Positions 27,323 to 35,565 of a DNA stretch of 64,000 nucleotides are shown here, one piece after another. The notes under the pieces are model-generated. The model did not search any database. It saw nothing but the letters and a program-made list of their open reading frames with translations, and was not told the origin of the DNA. The DNA comes from an uncultured Bacteroidales bacterium (GTDB lineage Bacteria > Bacteroidota > Bacteroidia > Bacteroidales > UBA932). Every line of letters begins with the position of its first letter. Within the stretch, counting starts at the first letter, position 1. A program made the translations under genes and the position numbers. The stretch covers positions 62,001 to 126,000 of the forward strand of contig CALVDF010000004.1 in assembly GCA_944326245.1 (NCBI GenBank), read 5' to 3'.

Positions 27323-28918
27323 ATGAAAAAGATGTCCTTTCCTTTTGCGTCGGCTCTGTGTGCGATTGCCGCCGCTGCTGCTGTGGCTGTCGGCTGCAGC
27401 AATTCCGATGCCGGATCCGAACCCTATGCCGTGCTTGCTCCTGCCTCGTTTCCCGGGGATTCGTCGGCCTGGGAAGCCGTCGTTTCCGCCCTGCAGCAAC
27501 GCCACGGTGCCCGTGTCCTGCGTTTCACCGAAAGCCCGCTTGAACTTGAGTCCAGCCTTAAGGAGCTGTATCCCCGCTATGTGGCGGTCGTGGATGTACC
27601 TGAGAACATTGGCCGCGACTATGTGATCGGTCTCAACCGGATGAGCCGCCGGATGGACAGTGACCCCTATGCCGATTTCCTGTGGGGCATAGTCACCGGA
27701 TATGACGCTGAGGGAGCTCTGAGAATGGTGGAGGACTCGCAGGAGCCTATGGTTATCCGTACCGGGGTGGGCAGCATCAAGGAGCTTGAGTCGGCCAAAT
27801 GGTTTGACTCATACGCTTTCGTGGATGACCATCAGGTCGGGATGTGCGGGGAGAAAAAGCCGGGGGAAGATACCCTTGCCATGCGTAGGATCAGCTATGT
27901 TACTGATATGACGGGCGCCAACGGGCGGATCAGGGAGTATGTGCACCGCCGTTTCGGGGACAGTGTGCCGGATGTGTTGAGACAGTTCCTGGAGTTCTAC
28001 GAGGGGTATGGGCCGGACCTGGTGGTTACGGCTTCACATGCTACCGAGAACAACCTGGAAATGCCAGGGTCTGTCGGCAACCTCCGCTGCCGTGACGGCC
28101 GTCTGTATGTCGACTATCCCGGAGAGCAGCGTTTCGTGGCCGACAGGGACAGCAGGATGGTGTACCTTCCTATCGGCAACTGCCTTATAGGCAATATGAA
28201 CAATACCGCCAACAGTATGGCTGCGGCATGGATGAACAGCCAGAAGGCGACTGCATTTGCCGGATATGTGGTGACCACGTGGTACGGACGCAACGGCTGG
28301 GGCGGACTGAAATACCTGATCACAAATCCCGGACGATATACCGTACCGGAGGCGTTCTATATGAACCAGCAGGACATGATGGCCCAGATGGAGGAGTGGA
28401 ACGATTCGCTCACAGCCGCTCCGTTCGACTACGATTCGGACTATTTCCAGACCATGCCGCCAGTGCTCGTGGATATGGCTGCACCGGCCAAACTCACTCC
28501 CGAGGAACTGTTCTTCTGGCTGGGCTTCTGGCATGACCGCGATGTCCTGGCCTATTACGGTGATCCCAAGTGGAATGTAAGGATGCAGGAAGTGCCCGGA
28601 GAGACGGACTTCAAGGTAACCTCCAGAATCGTCCGTTGCGGCAGGGACGAAGCATCAGCCACCGGAGCCGCCCGCAAGTGTGTGGTCACTGTGGAGACCT
28701 CTCCCGGTTTCAGCCTGCGCAGGATGCAGGGAGACGGCTTCAAGGAAGAGCATGTGCTCGACCTGCCGTTCAGCTACTTTTTCCCGGAGCGTCTGTCCAA
28801 CCCACGGCTCCCGGAAGGGGAAAGCCGGCATATGGTAGTAGACGAGAATTTCCTGCTGCTGTACGATCCGGCCTTTGAACCGGGCCAGACCTACACGTTC
28901 GAAATCCTCTGTGACTGA
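27323..28918 (+). CDS. Lipoprotein with caspase/gingipain-like His-Cys pattern
   Basis: A 531-residue secreted lipoprotein (lipobox VAVGC, Cys25). After an N-terminal domain there are alpha/beta segments ending in two short motifs: strand LVVTASHATENN with His239, and strand VYLPIGNCLIGN with Cys287, followed by a helix with small residues and the strand AFAGYVVTTWYG. This order (strand-His, strand-Cys, helix, strand) is that of clan CD peptidases such as gingipain, clostripain and caspases. I do not recognise the family, and peptidase activity is inference. The C-terminal 100 residues look like a beta domain. Third in a possible operon after nitroreductase and methyltransferase. Confidence 0.6.
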   Translation: MKKMSFPFASALCAIAAAAAVAVGCSNSDAGSEPYAVLAPASFPGDSSAWEAVVSALQQRHGARVLRFTESPLELESSLKELYPRYVAVVDVPENIGRDYVIGLNRMSRRMDSDPYADFLWGIVTGYDAEGALRMVEDSQEPMVIRTGVGSIKELESAKWFDSYAFVDDHQVGMCGEKKPGEDTLAMRRISYVTDMTGANGRIREYVHRRFGDSVPDVLRQFLEFYEGYGPDLVVTASHATENNLEMPGSVGNLRCRDGRLYVDYPGEQRFVADRDSRMVYLPIGNCLIGNMNNTANSMAAAWMNSQKATAFAGYVVTTWYGRNGWGGLKYLITNPGRYTVPEAFYMNQQDMMAQMEEWNDSLTAAPFDYDSDYFQTMPPVLVDMAAPAKLTPEELFFWLGFWHDRDVLAYYGDPKWNVRMQEVPGETDFKVTSRIVRCGRDEASATGAARKCVVTVETSPGFSLRRMQGDGFKEEHVLDLPFSYFFPERLSNPRLPEGESRHMVVDENFLLLYDPAFEPGQTYTFEILCD

Positions 28919-28941
28919 TGGTCTTCTGATGCAGTATGCGG

Positions 28942-29475
28942 CTACCGGATGGATCGGGACTGGTCTACCCAGATCAGTTTGGACGTGTCGTAGCCTCTTC
29001 TGGCTGCCTCGTCGAGGAGTATCTGGCGGGCTTCCGGAGTGAGCTGAGGTGTCCTGGACATGATCCACAGGTACTTGTCACTCTTGCTTCCGACCAGGAC
29101 ATACTGGTAGTCCGGGTCGAGGTAGAGGATGTTGTAGTCCGCGTAGAAGAACAGGAAGAATGCGACTTTGAGATGGGCCGGGTTGCCTGTCGGGTCAGGA
29201 CATTTGGCCTTTCCCTCGGCTACTTTTACCTTTCCGTCCTTCCATCCTGAATTGACCACCTTGATCTTGCCGTCCTCCTTGAGGGTATATTCGGCGGTAG
29301 CATTGTCCACACCCCTTTCGAAGCTATGGTCGAATCTGGCTATCTCATACCATTTGCCGAGATAGCGCTGGAGATCGAGGCTGCTTACCGGAGTACTGTC
29401 GTGAGTGTTCTTGGCGGTACAGGAAACGAGTGAAAGAAGCATTGCCGCCAATGCCGGAATTGTAGACTTTTTCAT
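28942..29475 (-). CDS. Lipocalin-family lipoprotein (Blc-like)
   Basis: Lipid- or membrane-associated carrier of 177 residues. The signal is a lipoprotein type (LLSLVSC, Cys19). The lipocalin GxW motif appears as YLGKWYEIARFDHSFERG, and the other family blocks include KVAFFLFFYADYNILYLD and the C-terminal helix LLDEAARRGYDTSKLIW. As in E. coli Blc it may bind lysophospholipids or help envelope maintenance. Convergent with the preceding lipoprotein gene; its stop is 24 bases from that gene's stop. Confidence 0.92.
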   Translation of the reverse strand: MKKSTIPALAAMLLSLVSCTAKNTHDSTPVSSLDLQRYLGKWYEIARFDHSFERGVDNATAEYTLKEDGKIKVVNSGWKDGKVKVAEGKAKCPDPTGNPAHLKVAFFLFFYADYNILYLDPDYQYVLVGSKSDKYLWIMSRTPQLTPEARQILLDEAARRGYDTSKLIWVDQSRSIR

Positions 29476-29527
29476 AAAAGCAAGGTTTAAAATTTGATGT
29501 AAAGTTAGCGAAATATATGTTATGATG

Positions 29528-29842
29528 CTACTTTACAATCATGACTATACTGCCCGCGGTTATGAGGACGGCTCCGAGTATTACCCTGGGACTCACGGGC
29601 TCTTTGAGAAACAGAAACGACAGGCAGATGGTCATGACCACACTGAGCTTGTCTATCGGAGCTACCCGCGAGACGTCGCCGGTCTGGAGAGCCTTGAAAT
29701 AGAACAGCCACGACAGGCCTGTGGCAAGTCCTGACAGTATGAGAAACAGCCAGGTATGCCTGCCGATGTCCCTCAGCTCCCCGAGGTGACGGCCGCCACA
29801 CTGGAATTTCTTTCTATATTTGTCAGGAATAAACAATACCAA
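29528..29842 (-). pseudogene. EamA-family transporter remnant, N-terminal part missing
   Basis: About 85 residues match the second half of the short EamA permeases: RHTWLFLILSGLATGLSWLF, YFKALQTGDVSRVAPIDKLSVV and the last two helices. A complete protein has about 140 residues; the first two helices are missing, and upstream of about 29800 the sequence is unrelated and holds a promoter-like TATATTTG on the other strand. The remnant lies just outside the integrated island, so an earlier insertion or deletion at this edge may have removed the start. The frame stays open, but the product would lack half its membrane helices. Confidence 0.65.
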
Positions 29843-29944
29843 GAGGTCTGAAGACTCACTCCAGACATACTGATTGAAACACTACCACAAAATCTGACAA
29901 GGTTATGAAATAAAAGCCAAAAAGCGTAAAGAAAACAGGAAATT

Positions 29945-29988
29945 AAAAATCGCTTAATCTGTCTGTATCAACAAATCAAGCGATTTTT
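29945..29988 (-). terminator. Hairpin left of the island, probable original tRNA-Leu terminator
   Basis: AAAAATCGCTT (29945-29955) pairs perfectly with AAGCGATTTTT (29978-29988). The tRNA-Leu at the other island end is transcribed leftwards, so before integration this hairpin would have followed its 3' end within a few bases. The rest of 29843-30202 holds only the attachment repeat, the arm repeats and the integrase leader. Confidence 0.6.
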
Positions 29989-29991
29989 CCG

Positions 29992-30012
29992 GTACCCGGA
30001 GCCGGGGTCGAA
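29992..30012. repeat. Left attachment repeat (21 bp)
   Basis: Identical 21-base copy of the tRNA-Leu 3' end found at 44186-44206 (starts GTACCCGGAG, ends GGGGTCGAA). Beyond position 30012 the sequences differ, so the crossover lies within these bases. Confidence 0.92.
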
Positions 30013-30146
30013 AATATTGGATTATCTGAAATTTCCTTAAATGGCAAAATGGTGAAATTTACTGCGAAATACGCTGAACTACACTAATTTATAGAAGTGC
30101 GATCTTTTATTTTCATTCAAATAGTTTTAAGTAAATTCGGGATGGT

Positions 30147-30165
30147 TGGGAACAATTTGGGAACA
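30147..30165. repeat. Left arm repeat TGGGAACA-ATT-TGGGAACA
   Basis: Two direct copies of TGGGAACA three bases apart, 135 bp inside the left attachment repeat and just before the integrase gene. An identical 19-base copy lies at 44109-44127 near the right end. Arm-type integrase or excisionase binding site is the likely role. Confidence 0.7.
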
Positions 30166-30202
30166 AATATTATCTTTGTATCCGGATATAAAACAAGGAC
30201 AA

Positions 30203-31540
30203 ATGAAGGTTTCCGCATTTATCAGGAAGACGGCAAGCAAGAACAATACGGATACACTTGCCACTATCTATTTCCGTGTGAGGGACGGGAAGAAGGATAT
30301 AAAGGCCGCAAGCGAACTGACCATCAACCCTAATCATTGGAGCAGCGAAAAACAGGGCTATAAGGACAGGGTCGCACTGGTCAGCGATGAAAAGAAGAAG
30401 AAACTTAATAGTGGCGTGCAGGACATACTGTCCTTGATAGACCGTGAATATACACCGGATGTGGACAGTGAGTGGCTGGCTGTCCTGATTGACAAGTACC
30501 ATCATCCTCAGAGGTACAAGAAGCAGGCGGAACTGGATGCGGTGCGCAAGCCTACGCTGCTGGAACTTTTTGATGAGTTTCTGGAGAAGCACAAGTTGTC
30601 GGAAGTACGGAAGAAGAATTATCGTGTGGTCCGGCGAGGACTGGAGCGGTATCAGGTCTTTGTGAGGATGACCCGTCGGGGGCAGAAGGACTTTGGGCTG
30701 GATGTGGATGAGGTCACCCCGGATACTCTTCGGGATATATGGGATTTCTTCGAGAACGAGTATCGGTATTATGAACTTTATCCGGAGATTTATGAGATAG
30801 TTCCAGAATTCAGGACACCGCATCCGAGAGGAAAGAACACGTTGCTGGACTGTTTTTCGAGAATCCGTACATTTTTCTATTGGTGTCGGGACAACAAGCG
30901 TACAGCCAATACGCCTTTTGATGATTTCCCTCTTGAAGAATGCACATACGGCACTCCGTATTATATCACCATAGATGAGCGAAACAAGATATACAGGACC
31001 AATCTTAGCCGACATCCTCAGCTTGCTGTGCAAAGAGATATTTTTGTCTTTCAATGCCTGATCGGTTGTCGTGTGGGAGACCTTCTGAAGCTGACCAAAA
31101 GCAGTGTGATAGACGGTGCGGTGGAGTATATTCCACGGAAGACAAAAGACGGCAGACCGCTGACAGTACGGGTGCCGTTAAATGATACTGCTCTTGAAAT
31201 AGTGGAGAGGTATGCCGACAGTCCCGGCGACAATCTCCTGCCGTTCATATCGGAACAGAAATACAATGTCGCCATAAAGCGGATATTCAAGGCTGCCGGA
31301 CTGAAACGGCTCGTGACGGTCATCAATCCTACGACGAGAGAGGAGGAGAAGCGGGTGCTGTATGAGATAGCTTCTTCGCATCTGGCCCGCAGAACTTTCG
31401 TCGGGAATTTGTACAAACAGGTAAAAGACCCTAATTTAGTAGGCGCATTGAGCGGACACAAGGAAGGAAGCCGGGCATTTGCCCGTTACCGCGCAATCGA
31501 TGACGAGATGAAGAAAGAATTGGTTAATTTATTGAAATAA
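30203..31540 (+). CDS. Tyrosine integrase of the island
   Basis: Site-specific recombinase of 445 residues that integrates and excises the island at tRNA-Leu. It has the Bacteroidetes arm-binding N-terminal domain (MKVSAFIRKTA...IYFRVRDG), a SAM-like core-binding domain (about 105-230) and a catalytic domain with Arg in CLIGCRVGDLLKL, HLARRTF and Tyr in ARYRAID near the end. All of R-H-R-Y are present, so it should be active. The start at 30203 (MKVSA) is taken because the earlier in-frame codons from 30146 span the arm repeat. Confidence 0.95.
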   Translation: MKVSAFIRKTASKNNTDTLATIYFRVRDGKKDIKAASELTINPNHWSSEKQGYKDRVALVSDEKKKKLNSGVQDILSLIDREYTPDVDSEWLAVLIDKYHHPQRYKKQAELDAVRKPTLLELFDEFLEKHKLSEVRKKNYRVVRRGLERYQVFVRMTRRGQKDFGLDVDEVTPDTLRDIWDFFENEYRYYELYPEIYEIVPEFRTPHPRGKNTLLDCFSRIRTFFYWCRDNKRTANTPFDDFPLEECTYGTPYYITIDERNKIYRTNLSRHPQLAVQRDIFVFQCLIGCRVGDLLKLTKSSVIDGAVEYIPRKTKDGRPLTVRVPLNDTALEIVERYADSPGDNLLPFISEQKYNVAIKRIFKAAGLKRLVTVINPTTREEEKRVLYEIASSHLARRTFVGNLYKQVKDPNLVGALSGHKEGSRAFARYRAIDDEMKKELVNLLK

Positions 31541-31548
31541 AACGATAT

Positions 31549-32670
31549 ATGAATTTCGAATCATTAGTAAGCCATATTGACACGGTACAACACGCATTGC
31601 AGGCTCAGGCGGCACACGCCGTCAATCTTTCTCTGACTGCAAGAAACTGGTTGATCGGATATTATATAGTGGAGTTCGAGCAGAACGGAGAGGACAGGGC
31701 TGCATACGGTGAGCAGCTGCTGAAGAAACTGGAGTTGAGGTTGAATACGAAAGGACTGACTGAACGCAGATTCAGGGAGTTCAGGCGGCTGTATCAAGTT
31801 TATCCTCAGCTGCAATCTCCAGTTGTACAATATATTGTGTCTCATAGCGAGATTCGGCACACACTGTCCGCCGAATTTGTTGAGCCAATTCGGCACACAC
31901 CGACCGCCGAATTGCAAAATGTTGATATTCAGACTGAGAACTGGCAGATGCCGGCAAGTAAACTTTTTAATAAACTGCCATATTCTCATCTTAAATTTAT
32001 ATCCAAAATTGAAAATCCGGTTAAACGTTCATTTTATGAAATGGAATCAATGAGAGGTTGTTGGTCTGCTAGAGAACTGGAACGACAGATTCACTCTCTT
32101 TACTATGAGCGCAGCGGATTGTCACAGAACAAAGAAGCGTTGTCGGCATTGGTGCAGCAGCAAGCAGCCCAGTTACAACCAAAAGATGTTATAAATACCC
32201 CTGTCACATTGGAATTTCTCGGTTTGAATGAGAGGGCGTTGGTTACTGAAGACGATCTGGAGCAGTCTATCCTCGACAATCTGCAGAACTTCCTGCTGGA
32301 GATGGGGCACGGATTCTGTTTTGAGGCCCGGCAGAAACGCATTCTGATAGACGGGGACTATTATTTCGCTGACCTTGTATTCTATCACCGTATCTTGAAA
32401 TGCCATATCATCGTGGAGTTGAAAATAGACCGCTTCCGTCATGAATATGCCTCGCAGCTGAACATGTATCTGAATTACTATAAATCCGAAGTCATGCAGC
32501 ATGATGATAATCCACCTGTCGGGATTCTTCTTTGCACGGAGAAAGGTGATACGCTGGTAAAATACGCTACTGCCGGACTGGATCCTAATATTTTTGTTCA
32601 GAAATACATGATAGAGCTTCCGACAGAGGAGGAAATAAAGGATTTCATTTCAAAAGAGATAAACGGGTAG
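31549..32670 (+). CDS. DUF1016/YhcG-family PD-(D/E)XK nuclease domain protein
   Basis: A 373-residue protein of the YhcG group: N-terminal DUF1016 helical domain (start to about 110, 'SLTARNWLIGYYIVEFEQNGEDRAAYG' region), a linker, and a C-terminal nuclease-like domain with FADLVFYHRILKCHIIVELK, where the Asp and the ExK fit the PD-(D/E)XK fold. The function is unproven; relatives cluster with defence and mobile-element genes. The linker (about residues 100-125) holds an imperfect tandem repeat giving EIRHTLSAEF then PIRHTPTAEL. It begins eight bases after integrase and is followed two bases later by the next gene. Confidence 0.85.
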   Translation: MNFESLVSHIDTVQHALQAQAAHAVNLSLTARNWLIGYYIVEFEQNGEDRAAYGEQLLKKLELRLNTKGLTERRFREFRRLYQVYPQLQSPVVQYIVSHSEIRHTLSAEFVEPIRHTPTAELQNVDIQTENWQMPASKLFNKLPYSHLKFISKIENPVKRSFYEMESMRGCWSARELERQIHSLYYERSGLSQNKEALSALVQQQAAQLQPKDVINTPVTLEFLGLNERALVTEDDLEQSILDNLQNFLLEMGHGFCFEARQKRILIDGDYYFADLVFYHRILKCHIIVELKIDRFRHEYASQLNMYLNYYKSEVMQHDDNPPVGILLCTEKGDTLVKYATAGLDPNIFVQKYMIELPTEEEIKDFISKEING

Positions 32671-32671
32671 C

Positions 32672-33625
32672 ATGGGCCAGAGAGAATACGACGACTTCAA
32701 GCTGCTGGTGAAGGAGTGGAAAAACAGCCATCCGGAGGAATACAGGGCGTTTGTGGAGGAGATAGGAACCAAGAGTTTCAGAGTGTATAACAAAATGATA
32801 GCTCTGGCTTCAAGGTATGTGTCCGGATTCCAGAAGGCGGTCAGGAAACAGATCCTTGACAGTTCTTGCGGAAGTGTGGATCTTTCTGAACTGGTGATGC
32901 AGTTCAGGCAGAAGGGACTGGGAGAGGAATTGCTGCGGCAGTTCAACGGTCAGGACAGGAAATCCATCGTTCCTGCTATGCTGGCGTGGATGTATTTCGG
33001 GGACAGTTTTGAGACTATGGTGGCATATGGGGAAGATCTGCTGTCGCAATACAGGTATAATTTTCTGTACCGTGCCGGCATAGTTGCTCTGATAAAACAT
33101 ACCGTAGATATCAGTATTAAGGAAGGATTCAGGACTCAGGCAGACTGGGATTCCTTCAGAAAGCGTCAGAAAGCTATAAAGTCAGGAGAGATAGTGGACT
33201 GGGCTGTGGATGAAGTCAAGATGGAGCTCCCTGAAGAAGATACCGTGGAGGCAGAAGATGAAGTACCGCGCCGGACTCCAGGCAGAAAATCGGACCGTAG
33301 GACATTGCCGGAACTGCTGTTTGATGATCCGGAACGGTATATGGCGAAAATCGGACACAGACTGCGCACTCATTCCACCGAATCGGATCTGGCCCGTCTG
33401 TATATAGCGCTTGTCGAATACAGGATAATGCGCCAATGTCCGATCAAAACTTTCCGCAATGCCCTTCAGACCCAGTACGAGGATATCCGTATCGTCAATG
33501 AAAGAGGAATACAGAGGGCATATCAGAATCTTACGTCACCTCTCGGCCCTAATAGGAAACTTATGAAAGATACGGGAGATGACCGTGCTGCGATAGAAGA
33601 GCTGAAGGCATTTCTATCGGATTGA
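32672..33625 (+). CDS. Island protein of unknown function (DUF6043-like)
   Basis: A 317-residue, mostly helical protein that I associate from memory with the DUF6043 family found in Bacteroides mobilizable elements. Function unknown. It has no signal peptide and no enzyme motif. The N-terminal 160 residues are helical with aromatic patches; an acidic, proline-containing linker (about 190-212, LPEEDTVEAEDEVPRR) leads to a basic C-terminal helix bundle. It starts two bases after the DUF1016 stop, so it is co-translated, and the two are probably functionally linked. Confidence 0.55.
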   Translation: MGQREYDDFKLLVKEWKNSHPEEYRAFVEEIGTKSFRVYNKMIALASRYVSGFQKAVRKQILDSSCGSVDLSELVMQFRQKGLGEELLRQFNGQDRKSIVPAMLAWMYFGDSFETMVAYGEDLLSQYRYNFLYRAGIVALIKHTVDISIKEGFRTQADWDSFRKRQKAIKSGEIVDWAVDEVKMELPEEDTVEAEDEVPRRTPGRKSDRRTLPELLFDDPERYMAKIGHRLRTHSTESDLARLYIALVEYRIMRQCPIKTFRNALQTQYEDIRIVNERGIQRAYQNLTSPLGPNRKLMKDTGDDRAAIEELKAFLSD

Positions 33626-33701
33626 AGTTCGTTAAATTCGTTTAAATGATTTGCGAATTTAATGACTTAAAAACCAATAAATTACAATTAGAATTTTCAT
33701 A

Positions 33702-33740
33702 TATATTTGCGCCGCTGTCCTTATTTGGGCAGCGGCTTTT
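33702..33740 (+). promoter_or_regulatory. Promoter with immediate terminator-like leader hairpin
   Basis: TATATTTG at 33702-33709 is a -7 element. Just behind it, GCCGCTG (33711-33717) pairs with CAGCGGC (33730-33736), followed by TTTTCTG. Transcription starting here would meet a terminator hairpin after about 25 bases, 60 bases before the HTH gene. It may be an attenuator, or the terminator of the upstream operon overlapping a promoter. Confidence 0.55.
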
Positions 33741-33798
33741 CTGTATGTAATGCCGCCACGACAGAGGAGTCTGACAATACGGCGGCGATGGAAATTTT

Positions 33799-34107
33799 AT
33801 GACAGATATCCTATCTATTATCAACAGCGGAAACGGCAACATCCGCTTGGAAGTGACAGGCGAAGACCTGCTTCACTTTTCGAAACAGCTTATCAGAAAG
33901 ACAAAGGAGGAAATGGCCACCGTAGCCAAAAACTCCAGGACGGAAACCTATCTTACAAAAGAAGAGGTGAAGCAGCTGTGCGGAGTATGCGACACCACTC
34001 TATGGCACTGGAACAAGAGAGACTATCTGAAGCCGGTCAAGATCGGGAGTAAGCTCCGTTACCGTCTGTCGGACATCAAGAAACTGTTGGGAGAGCAGTC
34101 GCACTAA
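33799..34107 (+). CDS. Excisionase-like helix-turn-helix protein
   Basis: Small DNA-binding protein of 102 residues with an HTH_17/MerR-like C-terminal domain: YLTKEEVKQLCGVCDTTLWHW, followed by the wing KIGSKLRYRLSDIKKLL. The first 45 residues are an unusual acidic/basic region. Proteins of this type next to primase and mobilization genes often work as excisionase or replication helper. Transcribed from the promoter at 33702. Confidence 0.8.
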   Translation: MTDILSIINSGNGNIRLEVTGEDLLHFSKQLIRKTKEEMATVAKNSRTETYLTKEEVKQLCGVCDTTLWHWNKRDYLKPVKIGSKLRYRLSDIKKLLGEQSH

Positions 34108-34124
34108 TCTTAAAATCTTGCATT

Positions 34125-35066
34125 ATGACAATCGAAGAAGCAAAACAGATAAAATTGCAGGACTATCTACATAGTCTGGGTTTCAGCCCGGTCAAACAGC
34201 AGGGAGATAATTTGTGGTACAAATCCCCGTTCAGGGATGAGTCCGAAGCATCATTCAAGGTAAATACGAAGCTCAACCAGTGGTATGACTTCGGTATCGG
34301 GCGGGGCGGCAACATCATTGCCCTGGCATCGTGCCTGTATTCCGCATCTGGAGTCTCCTATCTCTTGCACAGGATTGAGGAACAGACTCCGCACATCCGT
34401 CCGGTGTCTTTCTCTTTTCGTCAGCAGTTCTTTTCCGAACCGAGCTTTCAGAGTATGGAAATCAGGCCGCTGTTGTCACCGGCACTATTGGATTACTTGT
34501 GCGGAAGATGCATAGATATTCCGCTGGCGAAAAGAGAATGCGTTGAGGTGCATTTCACCAACAACGGCAGGCGGTATTTCGCCATCGGTTTCCCCAATGC
34601 TGCAGGAGGCTACGAGATACGTAACCGGTATTTCAAGGGCTGTGTCGCGCCGAAAGATATCACGCATATCCGTCATAAAGGGGATTCGGTGGATACCTGT
34701 TATCTGTTTGAGGGATTCATGGATTACTTGTCTTTCCTGACCCTGCGGCAAGAGAGTTATCCTGAGGCACCTCATTTTGACAAACAGGATTATATGATAT
34801 TGAATTCGGTTGGGAATGTAGGCAAGGCACTGTATCCGCTCGGAGCCTATGAGCACATCCATTGTTTCCTTGATCAGGACCGGGCCGGCGTGGAAGCCTA
34901 TCGGAAACTGTACCGGGAGTTCGGAATCAAGGTCAGGGATTCGTCGGTTTTCTATTCCGGCCACAAGGATCTGAATGAGTACCTGTGCCATTGTCAAGGC
35001 AAGAAGATCCATAGGCAGAGTGCCATCCGGAAAGTCCCTTCCAAGAAGAACGGAAGAAGTATTTAA
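34125..35066 (+). CDS. Primase with Toprim domain (mobile-element type)
   Basis: A 313-residue primase resembling the CHC2-Toprim proteins of mobilizable elements. The N-terminal zinc-ribbon-like fold is kept (WYKSPFRDESEASFKVN, WYDFGIGRGGNIIALA), but the usual zinc ligands are not visible. The Toprim domain shows CYLFEGFMDYLS with its Glu and HCFLDQDRAGVEAY with the DxD pair, ending DLNEYL. It would make primers for replication of the transferred strand. Confidence 0.85.
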   Translation: MTIEEAKQIKLQDYLHSLGFSPVKQQGDNLWYKSPFRDESEASFKVNTKLNQWYDFGIGRGGNIIALASCLYSASGVSYLLHRIEEQTPHIRPVSFSFRQQFFSEPSFQSMEIRPLLSPALLDYLCGRCIDIPLAKRECVEVHFTNNGRRYFAIGFPNAAGGYEIRNRYFKGCVAPKDITHIRHKGDSVDTCYLFEGFMDYLSFLTLRQESYPEAPHFDKQDYMILNSVGNVGKALYPLGAYEHIHCFLDQDRAGVEAYRKLYREFGIKVRDSSVFYSGHKDLNEYLCHCQGKKIHRQSAIRKVPSKKNGRSI

Positions 35067-35117
35067 GATGAGTAGAAGAACAATGCCGATGGACGGGAAC
35101 AGGGACAATCGGAGGGG

Positions 35118-35157
35118 AAGCAAGGTTATGGAAATGTATACATTTCCGACCTTGCTT
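35118..35157. promoter_or_regulatory. Nested palindrome, candidate oriT
   Basis: AAGCAAGGT (35118-35126) pairs with ACCTTGCTT (35149-35157). Between them sits the perfect 18-base palindrome GGAAATGTATACATTTCC (35130-35147). It lies in the 148-bp gap before mobC and mobA, the usual oriT position. It lacks a T tract directly after it, so a terminator is less likely. Confidence 0.55.
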
Positions 35158-35214
35158 TGCCCGATGGCAAAGATAACCGCTCCCGTCGGTCGCAGTTAAA
35201 ACAGAAATAGGATT

Positions 35215-35565
35215 ATGAAAAATACCATATCAGAAAAGCCGGCAGTCCAAAAAAGAGTCAGGATTGTCAGTGCGAGGATTACGGATGTAGAGTATCAGGC
35301 ATTGCAGAAAAGGCGCAAGGATGCGGGAGTGTCAATGAGCCGTTATGTGAGGTCTGCGCTGCTGTCTGCGAAAGTGGTCCAGCGCATAAGCCGGGCGGAT
35401 GCCGAGGTGTTGAGGAAACTGGCTGGAGAAGCCAACAACATCAATCAGCTTGCGCGGCGGGCCAATGCCGGGGGATTTGCGAAAGTGGCATCCGAACTGA
35501 TGATGCTGAAACGCCAGGTCGTACAGATAATAAACAGCTTGTCCGATGATTGGAAAAATAACTAA
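35215..35565 (+). CDS. MobC-like relaxosome accessory protein
   Basis: DNA-binding partner of the relaxase, 116 residues. It has the ribbon-helix-helix-like start RIVSARITDVEYQALQKRRKDAGVS (split by family motifs), then the MobC signature LAGEANNINQLARRANAGG. The last 20 bases overlap the relaxase gene, so the two are translationally coupled. It should bind oriT and open the DNA for nicking. Confidence 0.9.
   Translation: MKNTISEKPAVQKRVRIVSARITDVEYQALQKRRKDAGVSMSRYVRSALLSAKVVQRISRADAEVLRKLAGEANNINQLARRANAGGFAKVASELMMLKRQVVQIINSLSDDWKNN

Noticed and set aside
35118..35157. Rho-independent terminator after the primase gene
   Set aside because: No T tract follows the stem on either side, and the inner 18-base palindrome has no loop; an oriT or binding site fits better, though not proven.
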